Assembly: GCA_000509225.1 (NCBI GenBank)
Contig: BAOK01000002.1
Coordinates: 786,001 to 850,000, forward strand
Source: Parvibaculaceae bacterium Mf 1.05b.01
GTDB taxonomy: Bacteria; Pseudomonadota; Alphaproteobacteria; Parvibaculales; Parvibaculaceae
Direction of reading: 5' to 3'
Length of the DNA stretch: 64,000 bases
Position numbers and translations under genes: made by a program. The stretch's first letter is position 1. Each line of letters begins with the position of its first letter. A model generated the notes under the pieces. That model was not told the origin of the DNA and made no database searches. It saw only the letters and a program-made list of their open reading frames with translations. Below, piece by piece: positions 17,046-25,226 of the stretch.

Positions 17046-18014
17046 ATGGCGAGGCGTGGACCGGGCAATGATTCTTCCCATCTTCCTGCTGATGCCTATC
17101 GGTTGGAAGCATTCCTTGAGATGCTCAGTGCTGAACGGGGGGCTTCCCAGAACACGCTTGATGCCTATGCTCGAGATTTGAGGGACTTTGGTGCGGCGCT
17201 TAAGGCGCGAAACAAGGTGTTCTCAGCTTTTGATAGCAGCGATGTACGTGCCTATCTTGCGCTGATGGAGCAGGCAGGGCTGGCTGCCTCAACAGCTGCC
17301 CGGCGTCTCTCGTCTATTCGACAGTTCGCACAGTTTCTGATGAGTGATGACGTACGAGCAGATGATCCTTGCGCGATCATTGAAGGTCCAAAACTGTCCC
17401 GACCCCTCCCCAAGACATTGAGTGTCGAAGAAGTTGATCTGTTGCTGCGGGCGACAGAAACCTATGGCGCAGCGATTTCTGATCCTGTGAAAAAGTCTTA
17501 TCGGCAGGCTCGTACGCGGTGTCTGATGCAGGTGATCTACGCGACCGGTCTACGGGTGAGTGAGCTTGTTGGGCTTCCCGTCGCCGCGGTTGGCGGTGCT
17601 GAACAAATGCTCGGTGTTAAGGGCAAGGGGGGGCGCGAGCGATTGGTGCCCCTCAGTCAACCGGCGGCGGATGCGATTGCCCACTATCTCGATTGCCGTA
17701 AGGCGGTGCTGGGTGACGCGAAAAGCGCCTTCCTGTTTCCCTCGCGGGGAAAATCAGGCCACCTGACACGACATCGGTTTGCTCAGATGCTGAAGGAATT
17801 GGCGGAGATCGCGCAGATTGACCCAACGCGCCTGTCTCCGCACACGCTTCGACATGCTTTTGCGAGCCATCTTCTGGCAAATGGGGCTGATCTGCGCTCC
17901 GTGCAGCAGCTTTTGGGTCATGCGGATATCTCAACCACACAGATTTATACCCATGTTCTGGAAGAACGGTTGCGAGAGCTGGTGACCAATCATCATCCGC
18001 TTGGAAAGAGATAG
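17046..18014 (+). CDS. xerD: site-specific tyrosine recombinase XerD
   Basis: XerD with XerC resolves chromosome dimers at dif. The 322-aa protein has an N-terminal SAM-like core-binding domain (about residues 17-110) and a catalytic domain. The catalytic residues are Arg in ATGLRVSELVGL, Lys in VKGKGGRERLVPL, HTLRH, and LLGHADISTTQIYTHV with His and the Tyr nucleophile. Size and the lack of integron- or phage-type additions favour XerD over an integrase. It lies 4 bases downstream of the 698-aa gene. Confidence 0.93.
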   Translation: MARRGPGNDSSHLPADAYRLEAFLEMLSAERGASQNTLDAYARDLRDFGAALKARNKVFSAFDSSDVRAYLALMEQAGLAASTAARRLSSIRQFAQFLMSDDVRADDPCAIIEGPKLSRPLPKTLSVEEVDLLLRATETYGAAISDPVKKSYRQARTRCLMQVIYATGLRVSELVGLPVAAVGGAEQMLGVKGKGGRERLVPLSQPAADAIAHYLDCRKAVLGDAKSAFLFPSRGKSGHLTRHRFAQMLKELAEIAQIDPTRLSPHTLRHAFASHLLANGADLRSVQQLLGHADISTTQIYTHVLEERLRELVTNHHPLGKR

Positions 18015-18150
18015 GCTGACTGGAACCACCATGTTTTTCTCCGAATTCCGCCATTAACCGGCATTCTGTCTGATGGTTGACAAGCGATAGGTAGCAGGCC
18101 AGTGTGCCGCCGCCGATCGCATTTTGGGTGTTAAGTAAACTTAAGAGCGC

Positions 18151-19110
18151 ATGCATACATATCTCGAATTTGAAAAACCGATTGCCGAGCTAGAGGGTAA
18201 AGTTCAGGAGCTGAAGCTCTTGGCGCAGGAAGACCCGACCGCGGGCATTTCCGACGATGTTGCTAAGCTCGAGGCAAAGGCAGCTCAGCTTTTAAAAGAC
18301 ATGTACGCCAATCTCGATACCTGGCAGAAGACGCAGGTCGCCCGACATCCTAATCGGCCCCATTTCCTCGATTACGCGAAGGCGTTGATCGAAGATTTCA
18401 CGCCTCTTGCCGGTGACCGGAATTTTGGTGAGGACGAGGCCATTGTTGGTGGTCTGGGTCGTTTCCGTGGTCGCTCGGTCGTCATCATGGGCCACGAAAA
18501 GGGCAATGATGTTGAAACCCGCATGAAGCATAATTTTGGCATGGCGCAGCCGGAAGGTTATCGTAAAGCGGTTCGCCTTATGGAAATGGCTGACCGTTTC
18601 TCCATGCCCGTTATTACCTTGATCGATACGGCTGGTGCTTTTCCTGGTCGAGAAGGGGAAGAGCGCGGCCAGGCAGAAGCGATTGCCCGGTCGATTGATA
18701 CCTGCCTCAGCGTCCAAGTACCATTTGTCTCTCTGGTTATCGGCGAGGGCGGATCGGGTGGTGCACTTGCGATTGCAACCGCAAGTCGGGTTCTGATGCT
18801 GGAACACTCGATTTATACCGTTGCCTCACCTGAAGCTTCCGCCTCCATCCTTTGGCGCAATTCAGACAAAGCCAAGGATGCTGCGGCTGCCATGAAAGTT
18901 ACGGCGCAGAGCCTGCTAGAGCTCGGGGTGATCGACAGAATTCTCCCGGAGCCTGTTGGTGGCGCCCATCGCGAGCGGGCGCAGATGATGGCTGATGCGG
19001 GTGATGCGATTGAGCACGAATTGCGGGATCTCTCCGGCCTGGATGGAGCGTCTCTGCGCCGTCAGCGGCAGGAAAAGTTTATGGCCATGGGCCGCGGTGA
19101 TCTTTCCTAA
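18151..19110 (+). CDS. accA: acetyl-CoA carboxylase carboxyltransferase subunit alpha
   Basis: AccA with AccD transfers the carboxyl group from biotin to acetyl-CoA, giving malonyl-CoA for fatty acid synthesis. The 319-aa product has the family N-terminus (YLEFEKPIAELEGKVQELK), RPHFLDYAKALIEDFTPLAGDR, the core KGNDVETRMKHNFGMAQPEGYRKA, and the oxyanion segments DTAGAFPGREGEERGQAEAIA and GEGGSGGALAIATA. Length is standard. It follows xerD after 136 bases, a common alphaproteobacterial adjacency. Confidence 0.97.
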   Translation: MHTYLEFEKPIAELEGKVQELKLLAQEDPTAGISDDVAKLEAKAAQLLKDMYANLDTWQKTQVARHPNRPHFLDYAKALIEDFTPLAGDRNFGEDEAIVGGLGRFRGRSVVIMGHEKGNDVETRMKHNFGMAQPEGYRKAVRLMEMADRFSMPVITLIDTAGAFPGREGEERGQAEAIARSIDTCLSVQVPFVSLVIGEGGSGGALAIATASRVLMLEHSIYTVASPEASASILWRNSDKAKDAAAAMKVTAQSLLELGVIDRILPEPVGGAHRERAQMMADAGDAIEHELRDLSGLDGASLRRQRQEKFMAMGRGDLS

Positions 19111-19274
19111 CAAAGCGATCCTGAAAAACCGGCTCTTTTGTCGTTTGAGTTCCTGTTTTCCGGGCAACCTTACCTGTTTTGTGGCTTTTCGATCCTTGCG
19201 CTTCCCTCAGGGAGGTGTAGACCTATCTGCGTAAGGTGCAAAGGTTGGGACGCGGAGGCTGGGAGCAAGGCTCG

Positions 19275-19808
19275 ATGCTGGAATTCCGGAATAACGACAG
19301 CAAAGTCGTCTACGACTATTGGATGAGTCTGTGCAATGGCACGATGCCGCCCGCTCGGGACTGGGACCCGATCCGGGTTCCAAAACAAATGCCATGGTGC
19401 ACCATTATTGAGCGAGGCGGCCCGACAGGGTACCGCCTGAGATTTGCGGGCACAGCCATCTGCGAATTCTACAATGAAGAAATGACCGGTCAGTCTATCG
19501 GCTATCGAATGGATGATGAGGCGCGTTCCTTCTATTTTGCTCAATTGGAAGAAGTCCTTACCCGTCCGTGCGGCATGTTCTTTGCGACCCATGCACGCTC
19601 CGATACGGGCCGCGATTGTGTGTTTGACACGCTTGCTCTGCCACTGGCAGATGATGAGGGCGTTGGTGTCCGATTGCTTACCCATCAGGTCATTGTCGAA
19701 GACGCAACCTATGGCGACCCTTCGAGCAAGTTTTCTCTGCCGGAAACGACAGAATGGATCGACCTGGGCGCTGGCGTGCCGCCGACAGGTGTGCCTGAAG
19801 TTCCTTAA
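19275..19808 (+). CDS. PAS domain (PAS_5/PF07310-like) protein
   Basis: The product is 177 aa from the ATG at 19275. An in-frame GTG at 19236 would add 13 residues. The pattern YDYWMSLCNGTMPPARDWDPIRVPKQMPW, followed by GYRLRFAGTAICEFYNEEMTGQSIGY, matches the alphaproteobacterial PAS_5 family: small one-domain proteins of about 160-190 residues with no output domain. It probably senses or scaffolds, but the partner is unknown. It converges on the epoxide hydrolase gene with a 4-base overlap of the ends. Confidence 0.72.
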   Translation: MLEFRNNDSKVVYDYWMSLCNGTMPPARDWDPIRVPKQMPWCTIIERGGPTGYRLRFAGTAICEFYNEEMTGQSIGYRMDDEARSFYFAQLEEVLTRPCGMFFATHARSDTGRDCVFDTLALPLADDEGVGVRLLTHQVIVEDATYGDPSSKFSLPETTEWIDLGAGVPPTGVPEVP

Positions 19809-21004
19809 AGAAGGGACTTAAAGGCGTCTCTGACATCTTCAGAAAACAATTCGGGCTCTTCCATGGCCGCGAAGTGCCCGCCTTTTTCCATCACCTTAAA
19901 ATTTTTCAGATTGTAACTGCGTTCCGCCCATGACCTTGGTGTTGTGGGCAGGATGTCCATTGGGTATTCCGAATAGGCGGTTGGCACGGTTACCTTTTCG
20001 CCTGGCTTCAGCAGTGCCGATCCTTCAGCGGGACCTGCTTTGTAAAGCGTATTAGCCGAGTTGATGGTGCCTGTGAACCAGTAGATGGAGAGTTGTGTGA
20101 GGATGGTGTCCATGGGGAAGCGGGCTTCCATGCCTTCCCAGGTGTGCGATTTGTCCGTGTCGCCCAGGCGATAATATTTGTCTGCCAACCAGCCAGCAAG
20201 GCCCGCCGGTGAATCCATCACCGCGTAAGCAAGCGCCATGGGTTTGGTCGACTGGATGGACCGGTAGCCCTCTTCGCCCGCCCACCAGGTCTGCATTTCT
20301 TTGATCCAGGTGCTTTCTTCTTCCGTCACCGGTGGTTGGCTTTCGTGCCGCAGATTGGGGCGGAGTGGCAACATGGTCAGATGGATTGCGCGGACGGCGT
20401 CAGCGTGCTGCAGAGCAAGGCAGGAGGTGACGAAGCTTCCCCAGTCGCCTGCCTGGGCACAATAGGTGTCATACCCCAATACGTCGGTCATCAATTGATG
20501 CCAGAGGTCAGCCATGACGGCTGGGCCTATTGGCTGACGTGGCAGAGATGAAAAGCCAAAGCCAATAAGCGAGGGAACGATCACGTCGAAGGCGGGGCCT
20601 GACCGACCATAGTTTTCAGGATGTGCCAGCCGGTCCACCACATCAAGGAACTCCCGAAAGGTGGACGGCCATCCATGGGTCATGATGAGTGGGATCGGGT
20701 GTTCTCCAGAACCGCGTTCATAAACGAAGTGAATTTCGTGATCCTGATCGGCCGCGTCGGTCAGGGAGACTTTGTATTGCGGGAAGGAGTTCAACCAGGC
20801 TTCCTGTTTGCGCCAGTCGAAGTCATCCCGCCAATAGGAGATCAAGCGCTCCATGTAGGACAGGCTGGTGCCATAGTCCCAATGCTCGTTCCCGTCGGGC
20901 TCATTGGGAAGGCGCGTCTGTTCCAGTCTGTGCTTCAGGTCCGCGATCTCGTGATCAGGGACATGAATTTTAAACGGGTCAGCTGGAATGACGGGCCGGG
21001 TCAT
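19805..21004 (-). CDS. epoxide hydrolase with N-terminal EHN domain (paralogue 1)
   Basis: This 399-aa alpha/beta-hydrolase of the epoxide hydrolase group opens epoxides to diols. It has an N-terminal EHN segment (PFKIHVPDHEIADLKHRLEQTRLPNE, about residues 10-110) and the oxyanion motif THGWPSTFREF. The nucleophile Asp is in AQAGDWGSFV, and the catalytic His is in KVMEKGGHFAAMEEPEL. The upstream gene on the same strand, 3 bases away, is a related hydrolase, so they form an operon. It lacks a signal peptide, so it is cytosolic. Confidence 0.88.
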   Translation of the reverse strand: MTRPVIPADPFKIHVPDHEIADLKHRLEQTRLPNEPDGNEHWDYGTSLSYMERLISYWRDDFDWRKQEAWLNSFPQYKVSLTDAADQDHEIHFVYERGSGEHPIPLIMTHGWPSTFREFLDVVDRLAHPENYGRSGPAFDVIVPSLIGFGFSSLPRQPIGPAVMADLWHQLMTDVLGYDTYCAQAGDWGSFVTSCLALQHADAVRAIHLTMLPLRPNLRHESQPPVTEEESTWIKEMQTWWAGEEGYRSIQSTKPMALAYAVMDSPAGLAGWLADKYYRLGDTDKSHTWEGMEARFPMDTILTQLSIYWFTGTINSANTLYKAGPAEGSALLKPGEKVTVPTAYSEYPMDILPTTPRSWAERSYNLKNFKVMEKGGHFAAMEEPELFSEDVRDAFKSLL

Positions 21005-21007
21005 GGC

Positions 21008-22195
21008 TTATCCTTTTACCTGTTTTGCGAAGGCTCTGACATCTTCGGCAAAAACGGACCCGGTTTCCAAGGCGGCGAAGTGACCCCCTTTGTCTGGTTC
21101 GGTCCAGTGCACGATGTTAAAGCCTTTTTCGGCGAGCGAGCGGGGCGGAATAGAAATGAACTTCCCTTCTTCGGGCATGCGCATGAAGCCTGTCGGGATC
21201 TCGAGTGTGTCGCCCGGTGCCATGTTGGTGCCACCTTCCTCGAACATGCCCCGATAAAACCAAGTGGCCGTGTTGAACGTGCCTGTCACCAGGTAGATCA
21301 TGATGTTGGTGAGCAGCTGATCTTTGGTGTAGGCATTTTCGATATGGGAGCCGGCATCGCCTCTGGTGTCTGACCAGCCGTTGAACTTCTCCGTGATCCA
21401 GGCGGCGGTGCCAACTGGACTGTCCATCATGGCATAGGAGAGAGACTGGGGCTTGGTCATCTGAAGTCTTAGATAGGCGCCTTCCATCTCTAGATCGAAG
21501 CCTGCAGCCGCGGCCCAGGCCTGTTCTTCTTCAGTCTCAGGTTTGGTATCCGATCGAAGGCCCCACATGTTCAAATGAACCGCTTTGCAGCCGCCGCCTT
21601 TGTTGGTTCCATGATTGTAGGCCAGCTGGCCGGAGACAATGGACCCCCAGTCGCCGCCCTGAGCGATATAGGTGTCGTATCCAAGGGTGTTGCGCATCAG
21701 CTTGTCCCAAAGCTCGGCAGTGCGTTTAGGGCCAAGTGGTTTTTTGGGTTTGCCTGAAAAGCCATAGCCAGGGAGCGAAGGGATCACCAGGGTGAGGCCA
21801 TCCTCCGCGTCACCTCCATGGTTTTCCGGATGGGCTAGAAGGTCGATCACGTCCAGGAATTCAAAAACGGAGCCGGGCCAGCCATGGGTGAGGATCATGG
21901 GCTGTGGTGCGGGGCCTGACCCTTCCACGTGGTAGAAGTGGATTTCTTGGGTCTCAATGGTTGCCTTGAACTGAGGAAAGGCGTTGAGTTTTGCTTCGGC
22001 TGTGCGCCAGTCGAACTCATCGACCCAATAAGCACAGAGTTCTTTCATATATTCCATGTCCGCGCCGTAGGCCCAGCGGTCGGCACCTGGCTCGATCTCC
22101 GGCATTTCATGCCACTGATAGGCTTTTACCTTCGACAGAATGGCGTCAATGGTGGATTGCTCTATGGCAACCTGAAAGGGGGTTGGGGTGCTCAT
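21008..22195 (-). CDS. epoxide hydrolase with N-terminal EHN domain (paralogue 2)
   Basis: The 395-aa product from the ATG at 22195 starts MSTPTPFQVAIEQSTIDAILSKV. An open extension to 22348 has no matching N-terminus. It shows THGWPGSVFEF, the nucleophile elbow AQGGDWGSIV, and the C-terminal PDKGGHFAALETGSVFAEDV. It is clearly paralogous to the next gene (GDWGS and GGHFAA shared), but the two differ throughout, so they probably serve different substrates. It is divergent from an MFS transporter gene, which suggests uptake and hydrolysis of a shared epoxide- or terpenoid-type compound. Confidence 0.87.
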   Translation of the reverse strand: MSTPTPFQVAIEQSTIDAILSKVKAYQWHEMPEIEPGADRWAYGADMEYMKELCAYWVDEFDWRTAEAKLNAFPQFKATIETQEIHFYHVEGSGPAPQPMILTHGWPGSVFEFLDVIDLLAHPENHGGDAEDGLTLVIPSLPGYGFSGKPKKPLGPKRTAELWDKLMRNTLGYDTYIAQGGDWGSIVSGQLAYNHGTNKGGGCKAVHLNMWGLRSDTKPETEEEQAWAAAAGFDLEMEGAYLRLQMTKPQSLSYAMMDSPVGTAAWITEKFNGWSDTRGDAGSHIENAYTKDQLLTNIMIYLVTGTFNTATWFYRGMFEEGGTNMAPGDTLEIPTGFMRMPEEGKFISIPPRSLAEKGFNIVHWTEPDKGGHFAALETGSVFAEDVRAFAKQVKG

Positions 22196-22336
22196 CATCT
22201 CTCTCTGATTTTGTTTTTTTCCATTATGGCAGGGCGGGTCGCCTAAGCAACAAAAGGCCGCATTTGAGGAATTGCTTTGCCGCTTTGGGATGCCGCCGGT
22301 AGGGTGGCGAAAAGAAACTTCACTCCGGGGGGAGAC

Positions 22337-23647
22337 ATGGCTACTCAAGCGGTCGCGGACGCGACGGAATTCACGATGTCGAAGACATATCGGCGATATG
22401 CGCTCGGCATCCTGTTGCTCGCGTATATTTCAAGCTATGTCGACCGGCAGATTATGGGTGTGGTCCTTCCGGCCATTAAAGAAGAGTTTCTGCTGGCAGA
22501 CTGGCAGCTTGGATTTTTGTCAGGGATCGCATTTGCGATTTTCTATGCGACATTGGGTATGCCGATTGCGTTCCTGGCGGACCGGTCTAATCGACGGAAC
22601 ATCATTGCCGCTGCTGTGTCGATCTGGAGTCTGATGACGGCGGCCTGTGCGTTTGTTTCCGGGTTCGGCACCCTCGCAATTGCACGGATCGGCGTTGGTG
22701 TCGGGGAGGCCGGGTCGAGCCCACCTTCGCACTCGATGATTGCCGATATGTATCCGCCGGAGGAACGCAGTGGCGCGCTCGCCATTTATGCACTGGGTGT
22801 TTATCTCGGCACCATGATCGCGTTCGCTGTGGGCGCTTTCGTGGTTTCTCAATATGGCTGGCGGGCAGCCTTTCTGCTGGTCGGTCTTCCCGGGCTGGTG
22901 ATCGCACTTCTCGTGCGTTTCACGCTTAAAGAACCGCCACGCGGTTTCTCAGAAGGCAGAGCAGCGCCAGAGACCGGTCCCATCGACTGGAGCCAGGCGC
23001 GCGGGCAGATTGCTTCAGGCTTTCGGCATCTCTGGGTTGACCGGGCGTCATTCCACACGGTGATGGGGGTGACGATTATTTCCTTTGTTGGGTATGGCGG
23101 TGCTGTCTGGGGGTTCTCCTTTTTCATTCGCAGTTTTAAAATGAGCTACGAAGAAACCGGCATCTTTCTTGCTCTTGTGGTCGGTATTTTTGGCGCAATG
23201 GGGGCTATTCTGGGTGGCAAGCTTGCCGACAAAATGGGTGCCAAAGATGTACGCTGGACGCCATGGATTGTGGCGCTAGCAAAAGTGGTTGCAGCGCCTA
23301 TTATTCTCGCATTCTTCCTGGTGGAGAAAGAGCTGGCACTCTGGCTCTATGTGCCGATGACCATTCTGGGTGCGTTTTATCTTGGGCCCAGCTTTGCGCT
23401 TATTCAAAGCCGGGCACCGCTGCATATGCGCACCACCATCTCCTCAATCATGCTGTTTATCCTCAACATTATCGGGCTCGGGTTCGGACCGCAGCTTGTC
23501 GGTATTCTGAGCGATGTGCTGGAACCGACATATGGCATCGAGTCTCTGCGTTATGCGCTGTTGCTGATGAGTTTTGTCAGCCTCTGGGGGGCCTATCATT
23601 ATTACCTTGCAGGCAAAGCACTCGGGCATGAGGTTACTGATGGCTAG
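22337..23647 (+). CDS. spinster-type major facilitator superfamily transporter
   Basis: The 436-aa product from the ATG at 22337 is preceded by CCGGGGGGAGAC. It has about 12 transmembrane helices. The first helix ISSYVDRQIMGVVLPAIKEEF, the loop LADRSNRR, and IARIGVGVGEAGSSPPSHSMIADMYPPEERSGALAIYALGVYLG are typical of the spinster (Spns) branch. Bacterial spinster MFS proteins often sit beside genes for degradation of hydrophobic aromatics, terpenoids or steroids. It is divergent from two epoxide hydrolases and followed after 15 bases by a GST gene. Confidence 0.88.
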   Translation: MATQAVADATEFTMSKTYRRYALGILLLAYISSYVDRQIMGVVLPAIKEEFLLADWQLGFLSGIAFAIFYATLGMPIAFLADRSNRRNIIAAAVSIWSLMTAACAFVSGFGTLAIARIGVGVGEAGSSPPSHSMIADMYPPEERSGALAIYALGVYLGTMIAFAVGAFVVSQYGWRAAFLLVGLPGLVIALLVRFTLKEPPRGFSEGRAAPETGPIDWSQARGQIASGFRHLWVDRASFHTVMGVTIISFVGYGGAVWGFSFFIRSFKMSYEETGIFLALVVGIFGAMGAILGGKLADKMGAKDVRWTPWIVALAKVVAAPIILAFFLVEKELALWLYVPMTILGAFYLGPSFALIQSRAPLHMRTTISSIMLFILNIIGLGFGPQLVGILSDVLEPTYGIESLRYALLLMSFVSLWGAYHYYLAGKALGHEVTDG

Positions 23648-23662
23648 AGTCTGGGGCGATTG

Positions 23663-24328
23663 ATGTCCGGCCTTACTCTCTACGGGCCGGCCTATAGCGC
23701 CTATACACGTATCGTTCGGCTGGTGCTTGAGGAGAAGGGCGTGCCTTATAAGCTGGAGGAGGTGGATTTCATCTCCGCTGGCATGCCGGCGGCGCAGAAG
23801 GAACGCCACCCGTTTGGCATGGTTCCCACTCTTGAGCATGACGGGCATATGCTTTTTGAAGCAGGGCCCATCTGCTCTTACCTGGATGAGGTCCTGCCAG
23901 GTCCAGCACTCATGCCGGACGGCGCTGAGACGCGGGCCCGCATGGCCGCGACCATCTCGGTTCTCGATAACTATATCTGGCCTGACCTTCGAGAGCTGGT
24001 GACGCAGACGCTCTTCACAGCGCTCGTGGGTGGCTGGCCCGACGATTCCATCAAGGAGCGCATGGTGAAGCGGCTGACTGCATCGCTTGCCATTCTTGAA
24101 GAGAGGTTTGTTGCCGTTGGCGCTTTGAATAGCAATGCGGTCTCACTTGCTGATTTGCACGCAGTGCCGATGATTGCCTATCTGGCTGAGAGTGTTGATG
24201 GCCAGATTCTGCTACAGGCCCTGCCTTCGCTGGCTGATTGGTGGCAGGAGATGAAGGAAAGGCCGTCTGTGGTCGCGACCACTTTTGACCTCACGGCCTA
24301 TCCCTGGGCGCAGAGAGAGGCTGAGTAA
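23663..24328 (+). CDS. glutathione S-transferase family protein
   Basis: This 221-aa protein has an N-terminal thioredoxin-like domain (SGLTLYGPAYSAYTRIVRLVLEEKGVPYKL...; then HPFGMVPTLEHDGHMLFEAGPICSYLDE with the cis-Pro and the Glu-Ala pair that contact glutathione) and a helical C-terminal domain. A Ser/Tyr near the N-terminus (PAYSAYTR) is the likely activator, as in beta/zeta-like classes. It is co-directional with the MFS gene (15-base gap). With the epoxide hydrolases nearby, a role in detoxifying or opening epoxides is plausible but not shown. Confidence 0.85.
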   Translation: MSGLTLYGPAYSAYTRIVRLVLEEKGVPYKLEEVDFISAGMPAAQKERHPFGMVPTLEHDGHMLFEAGPICSYLDEVLPGPALMPDGAETRARMAATISVLDNYIWPDLRELVTQTLFTALVGGWPDDSIKERMVKRLTASLAILEERFVAVGALNSNAVSLADLHAVPMIAYLAESVDGQILLQALPSLADWWQEMKERPSVVATTFDLTAYPWAQREAE

Positions 24329-24339
24329 AGAGGTCCATT

Positions 24340-25164
24340 ATGACGAAAATAGGTGACTCGACTGAGTCAGAAAAACTCGATGAGAACAGGGTTCGTATTC
24401 CCTGGTTTACAGCTTTGATTGTTGGTCTTGGGTTATGGGCTTTTTTTGGCTTTATTCCACTAGCTCTTGTTCAGGTGAATGCGGTCATGGGGTTAGTCGG
24501 GGTAAGTGACATGCCAGTTGTCGGTACAGTTGGCGATATGTTTGGTTCGGCAAATGCTTTCTTCTCTGGAATGGCCCTTATCGCAATCGCAATAACTTTG
24601 CGACAACAAGCGGAGGGTCTTGGAATGCAAAAGCAGGAGTTGAGACTTACTCGCGACGAGTTGGCATTGACTCGAAAGGAGCTAAGTGAGTCAGCCGAAG
24701 CGCAGACAAAAATGGCGGACTTACAAGCAAAAGCGATTTCACTTCAGGTGATTCTTCCACTGTTTGACGAGATATCCAGTGAGGATTGGCGGGGGGCGGC
24801 CATTGCGGTCAGCGATTTTAAGCGTCGTTATGGTCCTGACCGATTTTCGGACACCTTCGAACACCTCCTCCAGAAGCGTCAGGAAGGCTCTCTCTCAGAA
24901 GGTGAGGAGAGAGAGCTAACCGAAGTTGATCTTGGCAGGCGAAAAATGGCCATGAGTCTTCAAAAGCTTCACCGTTTGTCTAAGACAGATGTTGTGGATG
25001 ACGATCTTGCTCGACTCGTGATGGGTCCTGATCTTGCCGATCTGTACATTGTCACTGTAGAACCGCTGGAAGCTGCTGTCCGACAAAACTACAATCGGGA
25101 CCCATATGATTTTGCACGCCGCTTGTTTTCGGAATCCGAAAGAATGGAGAACGGCCGCTATTGA
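24340..25164 (+). CDS. membrane-anchored coiled-coil protein, AbiC-like (putative abortive infection family)
   Basis: The 274-aa protein has two transmembrane helices (about residues 22-50 and 63-87), a coiled coil (about 90-135, with repeated LxLTRxEL units), and a soluble C-terminal domain (about 136-274). The layout of two helices, a GDMFGSANAFFSGMALIAIAITLRQQ segment and then a Q..EL.LTR.EL coiled coil is that of the putative phage abortive infection (putAbiC, PF16872-like) family. The gene is visibly less G/C-rich than its neighbours. It sits beside an acyltransferase gene, suggesting acquired DNA. It begins 11 bases after the GST stop. The defence role is an inference from family resemblance. 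Confidence 0.5.
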   Translation: MTKIGDSTESEKLDENRVRIPWFTALIVGLGLWAFFGFIPLALVQVNAVMGLVGVSDMPVVGTVGDMFGSANAFFSGMALIAIAITLRQQAEGLGMQKQELRLTRDELALTRKELSESAEAQTKMADLQAKAISLQVILPLFDEISSEDWRGAAIAVSDFKRRYGPDRFSDTFEHLLQKRQEGSLSEGEERELTEVDLGRRKMAMSLQKLHRLSKTDVVDDDLARLVMGPDLADLYIVTVEPLEAAVRQNYNRDPYDFARRLFSESERMENGRY

Positions 25165-25226
25165 TGCTCAATCAGCTCCGCCCTCGCAGGGACGGGTATT
25201 CTTTGGCTACGATCTACAATAGCTGG

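Noticed and set aside
17046..18014. xerD read as a phage or integron integrase
   Set aside because: It lies in an operon with chromosomal genes, next to accA, with the size and motifs of XerD. There is no attachment site or excision gene nearby.
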